This document shows positions 10,561-19,267 of a stretch of 64,000 nucleotides of DNA, piece by piece. Location: positions 4,989,501 to 5,053,500 of the forward strand of contig NZ_CP108423.1 of assembly GCF_035917235.1 (NCBI RefSeq), given 5' to 3'. How positions within the stretch are numbered: the first letter of the stretch is position 1; each line of letters opens with the position of its first letter. The DNA is from Streptomyces sp. NBC_01294 (lineage in GTDB: Bacteria > Actinomycetota > Actinomycetes > Streptomycetales > Streptomycetaceae). Made by a program: the position numbers and the translations under genes. The notes under the pieces were generated by a model. The model was given only the letters and a program-made list of their open reading frames with translations. It was not told where the DNA came from and did no database searches.

Positions 10561-10946
10561 GGGGATGATCGGTTTCGACAGCGGATGTCGATGCAGGGGA
10601 AGCGAGCCGAGGAAGCGGCAATGATCTCGCAAACCACATGTCGCAAACAATAATCGCCAACTCCAAGAGCGATAACTCCCGCTTCACCCTCGCTGCCTAA
10701 TAACAGTGAGCTGAAGCCTCTGTGAGGAGCGTCAGCCCGGAAGTGGTCCCGGTCCGGATCCTGGCGTCAATTAGGGATCTAAACCTCTAGCCCCGGTCAC
10801 GGGGGTTGGAGGGAAACCAAACAGTGACTGAGCCCGTCGGAGACTTGTCCGTGTGATCTCCGGGGCTGAGAAAAGCGCAGCGGACTGCGCTCGGAGAAGC
10901 CCTGCTTCTGCACCGTTGGACGCGGGTTCGATTCCCGCCATCTCCA
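10561..10946 (+). ncRNA. ssrA: Transfer-messenger RNA (tmRNA)
   Basis: A 386-nt one-piece tmRNA. The 5' GGGGATG pairs with CATCTCC near the 3' end (10939-10945), followed by discriminator A10946; CCA is not encoded. The T-arm GGGTTCGATTCCC is present. The tag frame starts at resume codon GCC (10656) and encodes ANSKSDNSRFTLAA before tandem TAA stops at 10698. This is a typical proteolysis tag ending in LAA. Pseudoknot-rich sequence fills 10700-10850. A terminator hairpin follows at 10964. Confidence 0.95.
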
Positions 10947-10963
10947 CTCATCCCATGTGGGCA

Positions 10964-10995
10964 AAGGCCCCGCAGCCTCTCGGCTGCGGGGCCTT
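10964..10995. terminator. ssrA terminator (copy 1)
   Basis: A perfect 14-bp stem (AAGGCCCCGCAGCC) with a short loop follows tmRNA. It lies in a 42-bp block (10961-11002) repeated with one mismatch at 11388-11429. Confidence 0.85.
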
Positions 10996-11041
10996 CGTCA
11001 TGTCTGGAACAATCCCACCCGGGTTGCGAAGTGGACACTCC

Positions 11042-11317
11042 TCACTCCTCGCCTCCGGCCAGCTCCCTCAGCTCATCCAGTGTCTTCATGAACGTGGACG
11101 CGCCCTCCCGGTCGCGTGCGACAGCTTCCATCAGCTGCTGGGCATTGGCGGGGGAGCGCAGAAGGTGGACGGTCTCCTGCCAGGAGTCGTAGTCGTCGGC
11201 GGACATCAGGACGGCGTCACCGCTCTTTGAGGTGATGCGCACCGGGGTGTGGTCGGTGTTGACGCGCTCGATCAGGGGAAGCAGGGTCGCCCTGGCTTCG
11301 CTGGCGCTTATGGACAT
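11042..11317 (-). CDS. Orphan Phd/YefM-family antitoxin
   Basis: 91-residue protein with the Phd/YefM fold: N-terminal DNA-binding part (MSISASEARATLLPLIERV), then the conserved PVRITSKSGDAVLMSADDYDSWQET segment and a helical C-terminal tail that would wrap the toxin. AGAGGAG precedes the ATG at 11317. In intact modules a RelE/YoeB toxin follows within a few bases. Here only 46 bp separate the stop from the ssrA terminator, and no toxin frame is present on either side. It is therefore an orphan, either a relic or acting in trans on another toxin. Confidence 0.85.
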   Translation of the reverse strand: MSISASEARATLLPLIERVNTDHTPVRITSKSGDAVLMSADDYDSWQETVHLLRSPANAQQLMEAVARDREGASTFMKTLDELRELAGGEE

Positions 11318-11390
11318 GGTGTCCGCTCCTCTCTGACTTGTACGAGTCTGCGGTACGGGACTGGTACTGAAAAACTGGTGCGAGTGTGCA

Positions 11391-11422
11391 AAGGCCCCGC
11401 AGCTTCTCGGCTGCGGGGCCTT
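11391..11422. terminator. Terminator of the collagen-like gene (copy 2)
   Basis: A perfect 13-bp stem (AAGGCCCCGCAGC) with a six-base loop. It is nearly identical to the ssrA terminator and serves the leftward gene that ends at 11445. Confidence 0.8.
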
Positions 11423-11444
11423 CGTCATGCCCGGCTGGTTGGCG

Positions 11445-12608
11445 TCAGCAGAACGGCACCTTGTTGAGGTTCAGGGCGTAGCGGGCGGAGATCCAGCCGC
11501 TGCCGTCGGCGAGCTTGTACCAGATCGAATTGCCTTCGACGTTCTGGCCGTTGACCTTGCACTGGAGCGCGACCACCGTGCCGGTCGGGATCTTGCCGTG
11601 CTGCTTGTAGTGGGTGCCGGGGCCGGAGCGGACGCCGAGGCCCTTGCCGGGGGTGACGATCTTGGCCTTCGGGGTGTCGTGGTGGCCGCCGCCGCACTTG
11701 CAGTCGCCGGGCTTGCCGGTGTCGCCCTTCGGGCCCTTCGGCCCCTGGGGCCCCTTCGGTCCCTGCTGGCCGGGCCTCCCCTGGTCACCCTTGTGGCCCT
11801 TCGGCCCCTGCGGTCCCTTGGGGCCGGGCCTGCCCGGGTCGCCCTTCGGCCCCTGGGACGGGCCCTGTTCGCCCTGTGGCCCCCGGGGCCCCTGAGGTCC
11901 GACGGGTCCCTGCGGGCCCTTCGGTCCGCGGGGGCCGGCGGGTCCCGCGGCGCCGTTCTTGCCCGTGTCGCCGCGTTCGCCCCGGGGGCCCGCGTCGCCC
12001 TTCTCGCCGCGCTCCCCCTTGTCGCCCTTGTCGCCCTTGGGGCCGGGCTTGCCCTTGTGCCCGGGCCGTCCGTCGTGGCCCGGTTTGCCGTCGTGCCCGT
12101 CGTCTCCCTTGTCGCCCTTGGGGCCGGCCACCGCGGTGGCGACGGCGAACAGGGCGGGCGCGTGGACGTCGGTCGCCCACTCGCCGCCGGTCAGCGTCGT
12201 TCCTTCCGGGGCGTCCGCGTCGACCCGTACGGACACTCCCAGTTGGGTCTGCGCCTCCGCGGGGAACTGGAAGCCGGCGCGGGTTCCGGCGTCGCAGGTC
12301 AGCAGCCGGGCGTCGGCCGACCGCGTACAGGGAGCGGCGGCGCGGCGGCCGTTCCAGTAGAAGCGGGTCTCCGGGAAGGTCGTCCGGTCCGGAGCGGCGA
12401 TGCGGAAGGTTCCGCTGACGGCCGGTTCCGTCCCGCCCAGGGCGGCGATGACGACGCGGCCCGTCTTGCCGGGGGCGATCGAGGGTACGTAGGGCTGGGA
12501 GAACCGGAGCGTCGAGTCGGCGAGGGCCGGCGTCGCGGGCACCAGGGCGCCGGCGGTGACGGCCGCGACGATCAGGGCCGCGGACAGGGAGCGGGAAGCA
12601 GACAGCAA
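11445..12608 (-). CDS. Secreted collagen-like protein with SH3-type C-terminus
   Basis: 387-residue exported protein. A signal peptide (cleavage near ALA-DS, residue 30) is followed by a roughly 130-residue globular domain with two cysteines. About 47 uninterrupted Gly-X-Y triplets come next (residues 162-303), broken once by a four-residue step (GPSQ, about 249-252). The C-terminal domain (about 315-387, [24 protein letters not shown]) resembles bacterial SH3 domains that bind cell wall. The start is TTG at 12606-12608 with GGAGG 8 nt upstream. Triplets rich in GPK, GDK and GPQ suggest a charge-stabilised triple helix without hydroxyproline. No LPxTG sorting signal is present, so it is secreted or held by the SH3 domain. 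Function is unknown. Confidence 0.88.
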   Translation of the reverse strand: MLSASRSLSAALIVAAVTAGALVPATPALADSTLRFSQPYVPSIAPGKTGRVVIAALGGTEPAVSGTFRIAAPDRTTFPETRFYWNGRRAAAPCTRSADARLLTCDAGTRAGFQFPAEAQTQLGVSVRVDADAPEGTTLTGGEWATDVHAPALFAVATAVAGPKGDKGDDGHDGKPGHDGRPGHKGKPGPKGDKGDKGERGEKGDAGPRGERGDTGKNGAAGPAGPRGPKGPQGPVGPQGPRGPQGEQGPSQGPKGDPGRPGPKGPQGPKGHKGDQGRPGQQGPKGPQGPKGPKGDTGKPGDCKCGGGHHDTPKAKIVTPGKGLGVRSGPGTHYKQHGKIPTGTVVALQCKVNGQNVEGNSIWYKLADGSGWISARYALNLNKVPFC

Positions 12609-12655
12609 GGGGTGTTCCTCCGCAAAGGGAAGGGCGCTGGGGAAGGCACCCCCAG

Positions 12656-13981
12656 TTATTGCGGATCGCGCGCGGCCGCCGTGCGTACCACGCGGGCATG
12701 ATCACTCGGCCGCCGCATGAATCGGCCCGGCACGGTCGTCGCGAGGGCGAGCAGCGCGGCCGTGGTGGGCACCGCATAGGCGGCGGTCGGGCCCACGTTC
12801 TCCACGGCCCAGCCGGTGGCGGCCGCGCCGACCGCGATGCCCGCGAAGATGGCGGTGACCGCGAGGGTCATGCCCTCGTTGAGGCGTCCCTCGGGGGTCA
12901 GGGCGTGGACCCGGGACATCGCCGTGACCATCGTCGGGGCGGTGGCCATGCCGGCCAGCAGGAGCGCGCAGGCGAGTGCGGGCAGCGAGCCGGTGGCCGC
13001 CGCGGCCCAGGGGAGGGCCATGAGGACGGCCAGGGCGCACACGCAGGCCTTCAACGAGCGGGGGCGCAGGGTGCCGTAGAGCAGACCGGCCGCGCAGGAG
13101 CCCGCCGCCTGGAGGGCCAGGACCAGGCCGGAGGCGGCGCCCAGCCCCCGGGCGTCGAGGTGGGCGATCGAGGCGATCTCCATCGAGCCGAAGATCACGC
13201 CCGTGATGAGGAAGAGGGGCAGCAGCGGGCCGAGGGCGCGCAGCGGTGAGCCGCGCCGGGGCGCCGCCGTGACCGGGGGCTGGGTGGAGCGGCAGGAGGT
13301 GAAGACCAGCATGCCGGTGAGCAGCAGGGCGGCGGCGGCGAGGGTGCCCGCCTCGGGGAAGACGGCGCCGCAGAGGAAGGCCGCCAGGACCGGGCCGAGC
13401 ATGAAGCACATTTCGTCGGCGGCCTGTTCGAAGGACATCGCCGTGTGGTGCGAGGCCGGGGAGTCGCGCAGCAGGTGGGTCCAGCGGGCGCGGGACATGC
13501 CGCCGATGTTGGGGGTGGTGGCGGTCGCGGCGTACGCGGCGAAGAGGGTCCAGGCGGGGGCCCCGGTACGGACGCACGCGATCAGGGCCAGCGAGCCGAG
13601 GACCGCGATCAGGGTGGCCGGGACGGCGATCCGGGCCTGGCCGTGGCGGTCGATCAGCCGGGCGGTCCAGGGTGCGACCAGCGCCGTGGCGGCCAGGCCG
13701 GTCGCCGTGACCGCGCCGGCGAGGGCGTACGAGCCGCGCTGGCCGGCGATCATCATGACCGCGCTGACGCCGAACATGCCCATGGGGAGCCGGGCGAGCA
13801 GGTTCCCGGCGGTGAACCCGCGGGCGCCGGGCAGGGCGAACAGGCGGCGGTACGGGCCCTGGGGCCCCCGGCCCGGCCGGGGGGAGCGGGCGGAACGCGC
13901 GGGCGCGGCGGCGAGGACGAGGGTGTTGCCGGTGACGGTCATGCGGGGCGCACGGGCGGTGGTCGTGGTCGAGGCGGGCAT
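12656..13981 (-). CDS. MFS transporter
   Basis: 441-residue transporter with about 12 predicted membrane helices. MFS-type features include the loop [11 protein letters not shown] after helix 2-3 and the second half starting near [25 protein letters not shown]. The ATG at 13981 is preceded by GAGG. It is divergent from a LysR regulator 84 bp away, the usual arrangement for a regulator controlling its neighbouring exporter, so a drug or metabolite efflux role is likely. The substrate is unknown. Confidence 0.85.
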   Translation of the reverse strand: MPASTTTTARAPRMTVTGNTLVLAAAPARSARSPRPGRGPQGPYRRLFALPGARGFTAGNLLARLPMGMFGVSAVMMIAGQRGSYALAGAVTATGLAATALVAPWTARLIDRHGQARIAVPATLIAVLGSLALIACVRTGAPAWTLFAAYAATATTPNIGGMSRARWTHLLRDSPASHHTAMSFEQAADEMCFMLGPVLAAFLCGAVFPEAGTLAAAALLLTGMLVFTSCRSTQPPVTAAPRRGSPLRALGPLLPLFLITGVIFGSMEIASIAHLDARGLGAASGLVLALQAAGSCAAGLLYGTLRPRSLKACVCALAVLMALPWAAAATGSLPALACALLLAGMATAPTMVTAMSRVHALTPEGRLNEGMTLAVTAIFAGIAVGAAATGWAVENVGPTAAYAVPTTAALLALATTVPGRFMRRPSDHARVVRTAAARDPQ

Positions 13982-14065
13982 GGGAAAAGCCTCGGGCCGC
14001 CTCCCCGCCCCGGTCCAACACCTGTTCCGAGGCCATTCACCCGGATTTGTTGTTAGTCTCCGGGG

Positions 14066-15040
14066 ATGATGCCCCGTGATGTGGACCCCCGGCTGCTGCG
14101 CGGGTTCGTCGCGGCCGCCGAGGAACTGCACTTCACCCGCGCCGCCGCCCGCCTCTACGTCGCCCAGCAGGCGCTCAGCCGCGACATCCGGCGGCTCGAA
14201 CAGGTCCTGGGCACCTCGCTGTTCGTACGGACCACCCGGCAGGTGGAGCTGACCGCCGACGGGCAGCGGCTGCTGCCGCCGGCCCGGCGCGTGCTGCGCG
14301 CGCACGAGGAGCTGGCCGCCGCCTTCGGCCGGAACGCCGAGCCCCGCCCGCTGCTCGTCGACCTGAACACCGACGGGCCCGGCACCGGCCGCACGGTCCT
14401 GGAGCGGGCCCGCGAACTCGCCCCGGACTGCGAGCTGATGGCCCGCTTCGAGAGCGGGCTCACCCACGCCGCCGCCGAGATCGCGGCCGGGCGGCTCGAC
14501 GTCTCCTTCGGGTACGCCGACGGACTGGACCCGGTGCTGCGGGCGCCGCTCGCGCGCAGCCCCGTACGGTACGAGCCGCTCGCCGTGCTGCTGCCCGAGG
14601 GGCACGCCCTGGCCGGGCAGGCGTCCGTACCGCTGGACGCGCTCGCCGGGGAGACCGTGTACGTGGGCGCCGGGAACCCGCGGACGCTGGAGTGGACGGG
14701 GCTGGCGCGCGAGCTGTTCGCCGGGCGGGGGATCCTCATGGCGCCGCCCGCGCCGGTCGCCGTGGGCAAGGACGAGTTCCGCCGGGTCATGGCCAAGACC
14801 CGAAATCCGGTGCTGGCGACCGTGGACTTCCTGGACATGCCGGGATGCGTGAAGCTGCCGCTGACCGATCCGGTGCCGCTGTCACCGCTGTCGATGGTGT
14901 GGCGCGAGGGCCTGCGCCACCCCGGGCTGGACGCCCTGCTTGCCGCGGCCGCCGAACTGGCGGCCGAGCGGGGATGGCTCGAACAGCCGCCCGGCAGCCG
15001 TCTGCCCGCACGGCTCACACACGGCCCGGGCGGTGGGTGA
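14066..15040 (+). CDS. LysR-family transcriptional regulator
   Basis: 324-residue LysR regulator. The N-terminal winged helix covers residues 6-65 (LLRGFVAAAEELHFTRAAARL, then QQALSRDIRRLEQVLG), followed by the periplasmic-binding-protein-like effector domain. TAGTCT at 14054-14059 lies 6 nt before ATG 14066, suggesting a leaderless transcript. The 84-bp gap to the divergent MFS gene should contain the shared operator. It probably controls the transporter and itself; the ligand is unknown. Confidence 0.9.
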   Translation: MMPRDVDPRLLRGFVAAAEELHFTRAAARLYVAQQALSRDIRRLEQVLGTSLFVRTTRQVELTADGQRLLPPARRVLRAHEELAAAFGRNAEPRPLLVDLNTDGPGTGRTVLERARELAPDCELMARFESGLTHAAAEIAAGRLDVSFGYADGLDPVLRAPLARSPVRYEPLAVLLPEGHALAGQASVPLDALAGETVYVGAGNPRTLEWTGLARELFAGRGILMAPPAPVAVGKDEFRRVMAKTRNPVLATVDFLDMPGCVKLPLTDPVPLSPLSMVWREGLRHPGLDALLAAAAELAAERGWLEQPPGSRLPARLTHGPGGG

Positions 15041-15047
15041 GACCAAG

Positions 15048-15086
15048 GTTTCCCGGCGGTCATCCGGCGGGGACCGAGGCCGAAAC
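15048..15086 (+). promoter_or_regulatory. GlnR-box-like half-sites upstream of narK
   Basis: Two GTNAC-n6-GAAAC-type patterns are visible: GTTTC-n6-GTCAT on the reverse strand (15048-15063) and GGACC-n6-GAAAC forward (15071-15086). Each is imperfect. GlnR control of nitrate genes is known in Streptomyces, so this is a reasonable but unproven operator. Confidence 0.3.
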
Positions 15087-15137
15087 GCGCCCTTCCTACG
15101 GTCGTCACCACGGACGCGACAGCTGTGGAGGCGTGTG

Positions 15138-16508
15138 ATGACCAGTACGACCGCACCGCGCAGGGGAGGCCGCTGGATCGAGCAGTGGGATCCCGAGGAC
15201 GAGACCTTCTGGAAGGAGACGGGGGAGCGGACCGCCCGCCGCAACCTCGTCTACTCCGTGCTCTCCGAGCACATCGGCTTCTCCATCTGGTCGCTCTGGT
15301 CCGTGATGGTCCTCTTCATGGGGCCCGAATACGGCATCGACCCCGCCGCAAAGTTCTTCCTGATCGCGACGGCGACCGTCGTGGGCGCGCTGGTGCGGGT
15401 GCCGTACACCTTCGCCGTCGCCCGCTTCGGCGGCCGGAACTGGACCGTCTTCAGCGCGCTGATGCTGCTCGCGCCGACGGTGGCCGCCCTGGTGGTGATG
15501 GAGCCCGGCACCTCGTACGGGACCTTCCTGCTCGTCGCGGCCCTCACGGGGGTGGGCGGCGGCAACTTCGCCTCCTCCATGACCAACATCAACGCCTTCT
15601 TCCCGCTGCGCAAGAAGGGCTGGGCCCTCGGCCTGAACGCCGGCGGCGGCAACATCGGCGTGCCCGTGGTGCAGTTGGCCGGACTCCTGGTCATCGCCAC
15701 CGCCGGAGCCACGCACCCGCGGCTCCTGCTCGCCGCCTACATCCCGCTGATCGTGATCGCGGCGGTGCTGGCGGCCGCGCGGATGGACAACCTGGCGCCC
15801 GTGCGCAACGACACCGGCGCGGTCCGCGAGTCCCTCAAGGACGCGCACACCTGGATCATGGCGTTCCTCTACATCGGGACGTTCGGCTCCTTCATCGGCT
15901 ACAGCTTCGCCTTCGGGCTGGTGCTCCAGACCCAGTTCGGCCGCACCCCGCTGCAGGCCGCCTCGCTGACCTTCATCGGACCGCTCCTCGGCTCGCTGAT
16001 CCGGCCGGTGGGCGGCGCGCTGGCGGACCGGTTCGGCGGGGCGCGGATCACCCTGGGCACGTTCGTGGCGATGGCGGCGGCGACCGGAGTGGTCGTCTTC
16101 GCCTCGGAGCGGTCCTCGCTGCCGGTCTTCCTCGTCGGGTTCGTGGCGCTGTTCGTCCTGAGCGGGCTCGGCAACGGGTCGACGTACAAGATGATCCCGG
16201 GCATCTTCCAGGCGAAGGCGCTGGCGCGCGGGATGAGCGGCGAGACCGCGGCGGCCTACGGGCGGCGGCTCTCCGGGGCCGCCATGGGCCTGATCGGGGC
16301 GGTCGGGGCGCTCGGCGGGCTGGGCATCAACCTGGTCTTCCGGGAGGCGTTCCTCACCTCCGGCTCGGGCACGGCGGCCTTCGTCACCTTCCTCGCCTTC
16401 TACGCCGTGTGCTGCGCGGTGACGTGGGCGGTATACCTTCGCCGGCCGGCGGCCGCGGTGATCCAGACCACCGGGGTCGAGACGAAACCGCAGCTCACGT
16501 CGGTGTAA
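15138..16508 (+). CDS. narK: Nitrate/nitrite transporter NarK
   Basis: 456-residue MFS protein of the NarK/NasA nitrate porter family with about 12 membrane helices. The nitrate signature is present in the first half (GVGGGNFASSMTNINAFFP, then GLNAGGGNIGVP) and its partner in the second (GLGNGSTYKMIPGIF). The ATG at 15138 follows GGAGG. NnaR is encoded 94 bp downstream on the same strand, so the pair forms a nitrate-assimilation unit. An insertion in the last third (RGMSGETAAAYGRRLSGAA) is typical of actinobacterial NarK. Confidence 0.93.
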   Translation: MTSTTAPRRGGRWIEQWDPEDETFWKETGERTARRNLVYSVLSEHIGFSIWSLWSVMVLFMGPEYGIDPAAKFFLIATATVVGALVRVPYTFAVARFGGRNWTVFSALMLLAPTVAALVVMEPGTSYGTFLLVAALTGVGGGNFASSMTNINAFFPLRKKGWALGLNAGGGNIGVPVVQLAGLLVIATAGATHPRLLLAAYIPLIVIAAVLAAARMDNLAPVRNDTGAVRESLKDAHTWIMAFLYIGTFGSFIGYSFAFGLVLQTQFGRTPLQAASLTFIGPLLGSLIRPVGGALADRFGGARITLGTFVAMAAATGVVVFASERSSLPVFLVGFVALFVLSGLGNGSTYKMIPGIFQAKALARGMSGETAAAYGRRLSGAAMGLIGAVGALGGLGINLVFREAFLTSGSGTAAFVTFLAFYAVCCAVTWAVYLRRPAAAVIQTTGVETKPQLTSV

Positions 16509-16602
16509 CCCGGGCGAAATACAGGTGAACCGAGTCCGACACGCCGAGTTGACAGGCTCGGTCCACCCGTACCGCCCCCCTTGCGTCACTAGGCAGGTCA
16601 CG

Positions 16603-17778
16603 ATGGACGACACGAACACCGGTCCCCTCGCGGGCTTCACCGTCGGGGTGACCGCCGCCCGGCGGGCGGACGAGCTGATCGCGCTGCTGCGGCGGCGCGG
16701 AGCGGCGGTGCTGCACGCGCCGGCGCTGCGGATCGTGCCGCTCGCCGACGACAGCGAGCTGCTGGCCGCCACCAGGGAACTGATCGGCCGCGCACCGGAC
16801 GTGGTCGTGGCCACCACCGCCATCGGCTTCCGGGGGTGGATCGAGGCGGCCGACGGCTGGGGGGTCGGGGAGGAGCTGCTGGAGCGGCTGCGGGCCGCCG
16901 AACTGCTCGCGCGCGGACCGAAGGTGAAGGGGGCCATCCGGGCCGCCGGGCTCGTCGAGACCTGGTCCCCGGACTCGGAATCGCTCGCCGAGGTACTGCA
17001 GCGGCTGCTGTCGGCGGGGGTGGCCGGAAGGCGGATCGCGCTCCAGCTGCACGGGGAGCCGCTGCCCGGCTTCGTCGAGGCGCTGCGGGCCGGCGGGGCC
17101 GACGTGGTGGTCGTCCCGGTGTACCGGTGGATGGCGCCGGAAGACCTCGGGCCGCTGGACCGGCTGCTGGACGCGATGGTCGTCGGGGGCGTGGACGCCG
17201 TCAGCTTCACCTCGGCGCCGGCGGCGGCCTCGCTGCTGTCCCGCGCCGAGGAGCGGGGCGTACTGGAGGCCGTACTGGACGCGCTGCGCGGCAGGCTGCT
17301 GACCGCGTGCGTCGGTCCGGTGACCGCGCTGCCGCTGCAGGCGCACGGGGTGGGCACGGTGCAGCCGGAACGGTTCCGGCTGGGCCCGCTGGTGCAGCTG
17401 CTCTGCAAGGAGCTGCCCGGCCGGGCCCGGGTGCTGCCGGTGGCCGGGCACCGCGTGGAGCTGCGGGGGCACGCGGTCCTGGTGGACGACGTGCTGCGGC
17501 CGGTGCCGCCGGCCGGGATGGCCCTGCTGCGGGCGCTGGCCCGGCGGCCCGGCTGGGTGGTGTCCCGCGCGGAGCTGCTGCGGGCCCTGCCGGGCGCGGG
17601 GCGCGACGAGCACGCCGTGGAGACCGCGATGGCCCGGCTGAGGGCGGCGCTGGGGGCGCCGAACCTGATCCAGACGGTGGTCAAGCGGGGCTACCGGCTG
17701 TCGCTGGACGCGGGCGGCGACGCCAAGTACGGGGAGCTTCCCGTGGACGCCGTGACGGCCAGGGGCGTCCTCGGCTAG
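16603..17778 (+). CDS. nnaR: Uroporphyrinogen-III synthase-like/winged-helix regulator NnaR
   Basis: 391-residue two-domain protein. Residues about 10-265 have the HemD (uroporphyrinogen-III synthase) fold (FTVGVTAARRADEL, VSFTSAPAA, LLTACVGPVTA). Residues about 290-380 form an OmpR-type winged helix (GWVVSRAELLRALPG, then TVVKRGYRLSLD). This fusion beside narK is the nitrate-assimilation regulator NnaR described in S. coelicolor, which acts with GlnR; enzymatic activity is not needed for that role. The start is ATG 16603. A TTGACA at 16549-16554 may be its -35 element, but no convincing -10 follows at normal spacing. Confidence 0.88.
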   Translation: MDDTNTGPLAGFTVGVTAARRADELIALLRRRGAAVLHAPALRIVPLADDSELLAATRELIGRAPDVVVATTAIGFRGWIEAADGWGVGEELLERLRAAELLARGPKVKGAIRAAGLVETWSPDSESLAEVLQRLLSAGVAGRRIALQLHGEPLPGFVEALRAGGADVVVVPVYRWMAPEDLGPLDRLLDAMVVGGVDAVSFTSAPAAASLLSRAEERGVLEAVLDALRGRLLTACVGPVTALPLQAHGVGTVQPERFRLGPLVQLLCKELPGRARVLPVAGHRVELRGHAVLVDDVLRPVPPAGMALLRALARRPGWVVSRAELLRALPGAGRDEHAVETAMARLRAALGAPNLIQTVVKRGYRLSLDAGGDAKYGELPVDAVTARGVLG

Positions 17779-17787
17779 CGTGCCGGG

Positions 17788-18336
17788 ATGATCATTGACG
17801 GGGTGGAGATGAGGGGCCTCGCGCTCGGCGACGCCGCCGGGCTGGCCGAGGCGTTCGCGCGCAACCGGGCGTTCATGGCGTACGTGGAGCCGATCCGGTC
17901 GGACGCGTACTACACGGAGCAGGGGCAGCGGGAACGCATCGAGGGGGTCCTCGCCGAGCGGGAGGCGGGGCGGATCGTCCCGTACGTGTTCGTGGAGACG
18001 GCCACGGGTGCGCCCGTCGGCGCGATCAACCTCGGCAACATCGTGCGCGGGCCGCTGTGCAGCGGAGGCGTGGGCTACTGGGTCGACCCCGCCTGGCACG
18101 GCAAGGGGCTGGCCACCGCGGCGCTGGAGGAGGTCTGCCGGGCCGCCCGCGACGAGATCGGGCTGCACCGGGTGGAGGCCGGGACGCTGGTGGACAACCT
18201 GGCCTCGCAGCGGGTGCTGGCGAAGGCGGGCTTCGAGCGGTACGGCCTCGCGCCGCGCTACCTCCACATCAACGGTGCGTGGCGGGACCACCGCCTCTTC
18301 CAGCGCCTCCTGCACGACGACCCGCCGGCCCCTTAG
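17788..18336 (+). CDS. GNAT acetyltransferase, RimJ/RimL type
   Basis: 182-residue GCN5-related N-acetyltransferase. The acetyl-CoA loop is visible (GVGYWVDPAWHGKGLATAAL) and the family C-terminal pattern follows (HRVEAGTLVDNLASQRVLAKAGF). Such proteins acetylate N-termini, amino sugars or antibiotics; the target is not predictable. TAGCGT (17776-17781) stands 6 nt before the ATG, so it is probably leaderless and has its own promoter overlapping the end of nnaR. Confidence 0.9.
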   Translation: MIIDGVEMRGLALGDAAGLAEAFARNRAFMAYVEPIRSDAYYTEQGQRERIEGVLAEREAGRIVPYVFVETATGAPVGAINLGNIVRGPLCSGGVGYWVDPAWHGKGLATAALEEVCRAARDEIGLHRVEAGTLVDNLASQRVLAKAGFERYGLAPRYLHINGAWRDHRLFQRLLHDDPPAP

Positions 18337-18406
18337 GCGGGGTGCGGTGCGGTGATGCGGGGCGCGCGGCGCCGTTGCCGGGGGCGCTGCCCCCGGACCC
18401 CCGCGA

Positions 18407-18502
18407 CTCAAACGCCGGCGAGGCTGAGATTGCCTGCGGACGGCGCCGGCGAAATCCAGCCCCGCCGGCGTTTGAGGCGCGGGGTCTGGGGCGGAGCCCC
18501 AG
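18407..18502. repeat. Dispersed intergenic inverted repeat
   Basis: CTCAAACGCCGGCGAGGCT at 18407-18425 faces its inverted copy at 18458-18476, followed by a GGGGTCTGGGGCGGAGCCCC tail. It is the same family as at 3847-4062. It lies just after the GNAT gene and could form a terminator. Confidence 0.8.
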
Positions 18503-18602
18503 GGGGCCGCGGAGCGGCCCGGACCGTACCGGTTCGGGGGCTTCCGCTGTGACCCGCCCGGGGGCAATCTGGTACGGCACCCCACGACGGGAGGCTGACG
18601 GC

Positions 18603-19163
18603 ATGCGGTTCGATTCCGGGCGGGTCTGCCTGGACCTGGTGGCCACCTTCACCCCGCACGAGTGGATCCGGGACGGCGACGAGCTGCGGCTGTGGCTCGC
18701 CGGGGCCGGGCTGGTGCCCGACCGGACGCCGCTCGCCCGGGTGGGGGCCGACTGGGTCGCCGCCTTCCGGGCCCTGCGCGGCGACGTGGAAACCCTCGTA
18801 CGGGCGGAGCTGCTCGGGAGCGATCCCGACGAGGACGCCCTCGCCCGGGTCAACGCGCTGGCCGCCGGACCACCCCCGGGCGTGTGCGCCGTACGGGACC
18901 AAGAAGGTCACCTCGTGCGGGAGTTGTGCGGCGGCGTGGAATGCGGCGCGCTGCTCGCCGCCGTCGCCCGCGACGCCGTCGAGCTGCTGACCGACCCCGG
19001 CGACCTCGCCCTGCTGCGGGCCTGCGAGGGCGACGGCTGCACCCGCGTCTACCTGGACACCTCCCGCGGACACCGGCGCCGCTGGTGCTCCAGCGAGCTG
19101 TGCGGCAACCGCGAGCGCGTCGCCCGGCACCGCCGCCGCGTCCTGGCGGCCGGATCGCACTAG
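18603..19163 (+). CDS. CGNR zinc-finger (ABATE) regulator
   Basis: 186-residue protein with an N-terminal ABATE-type domain (FDSGRVCLDLVATF, residues 1-120) and a C-terminal CGNR zinc finger (residues 135-180). The finger has paired cysteines CEGDGC and CSSELCGN and the basic end NRERVARHRRR. The family is thought to bind nucleic acid and act as stress-linked regulators. Start ATG 18603. It stands alone between the GNAT gene and the helicase; nothing indicates its target. Confidence 0.88.
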   Translation: MRFDSGRVCLDLVATFTPHEWIRDGDELRLWLAGAGLVPDRTPLARVGADWVAAFRALRGDVETLVRAELLGSDPDEDALARVNALAAGPPPGVCAVRDQEGHLVRELCGGVECGALLAAVARDAVELLTDPGDLALLRACEGDGCTRVYLDTSRGHRRRWCSSELCGNRERVARHRRRVLAAGSH

Positions 19164-19267
19164 GCGCCCGTACCACCCCGCGAGACCGGTTCCGGAACGG
19201 GCGTGCGGACAGGGGGCCGGGTCGCGTACGGTTGACGGTCGCCCATGCACGTCAGAAGGGGGCCTTG

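Noticed and set aside
10787..11038. Short minus-strand frame across the 3' part of tmRNA
   Set aside because: It lies entirely over a clear tmRNA and its terminator. No independent evidence of coding.
19164..19267. Rifamycin-associated element upstream of the HelD-like gene
   Set aside because: No GGGGCTTGC..GCAAGCCCC-like inverted repeat is visible in the upstream region.
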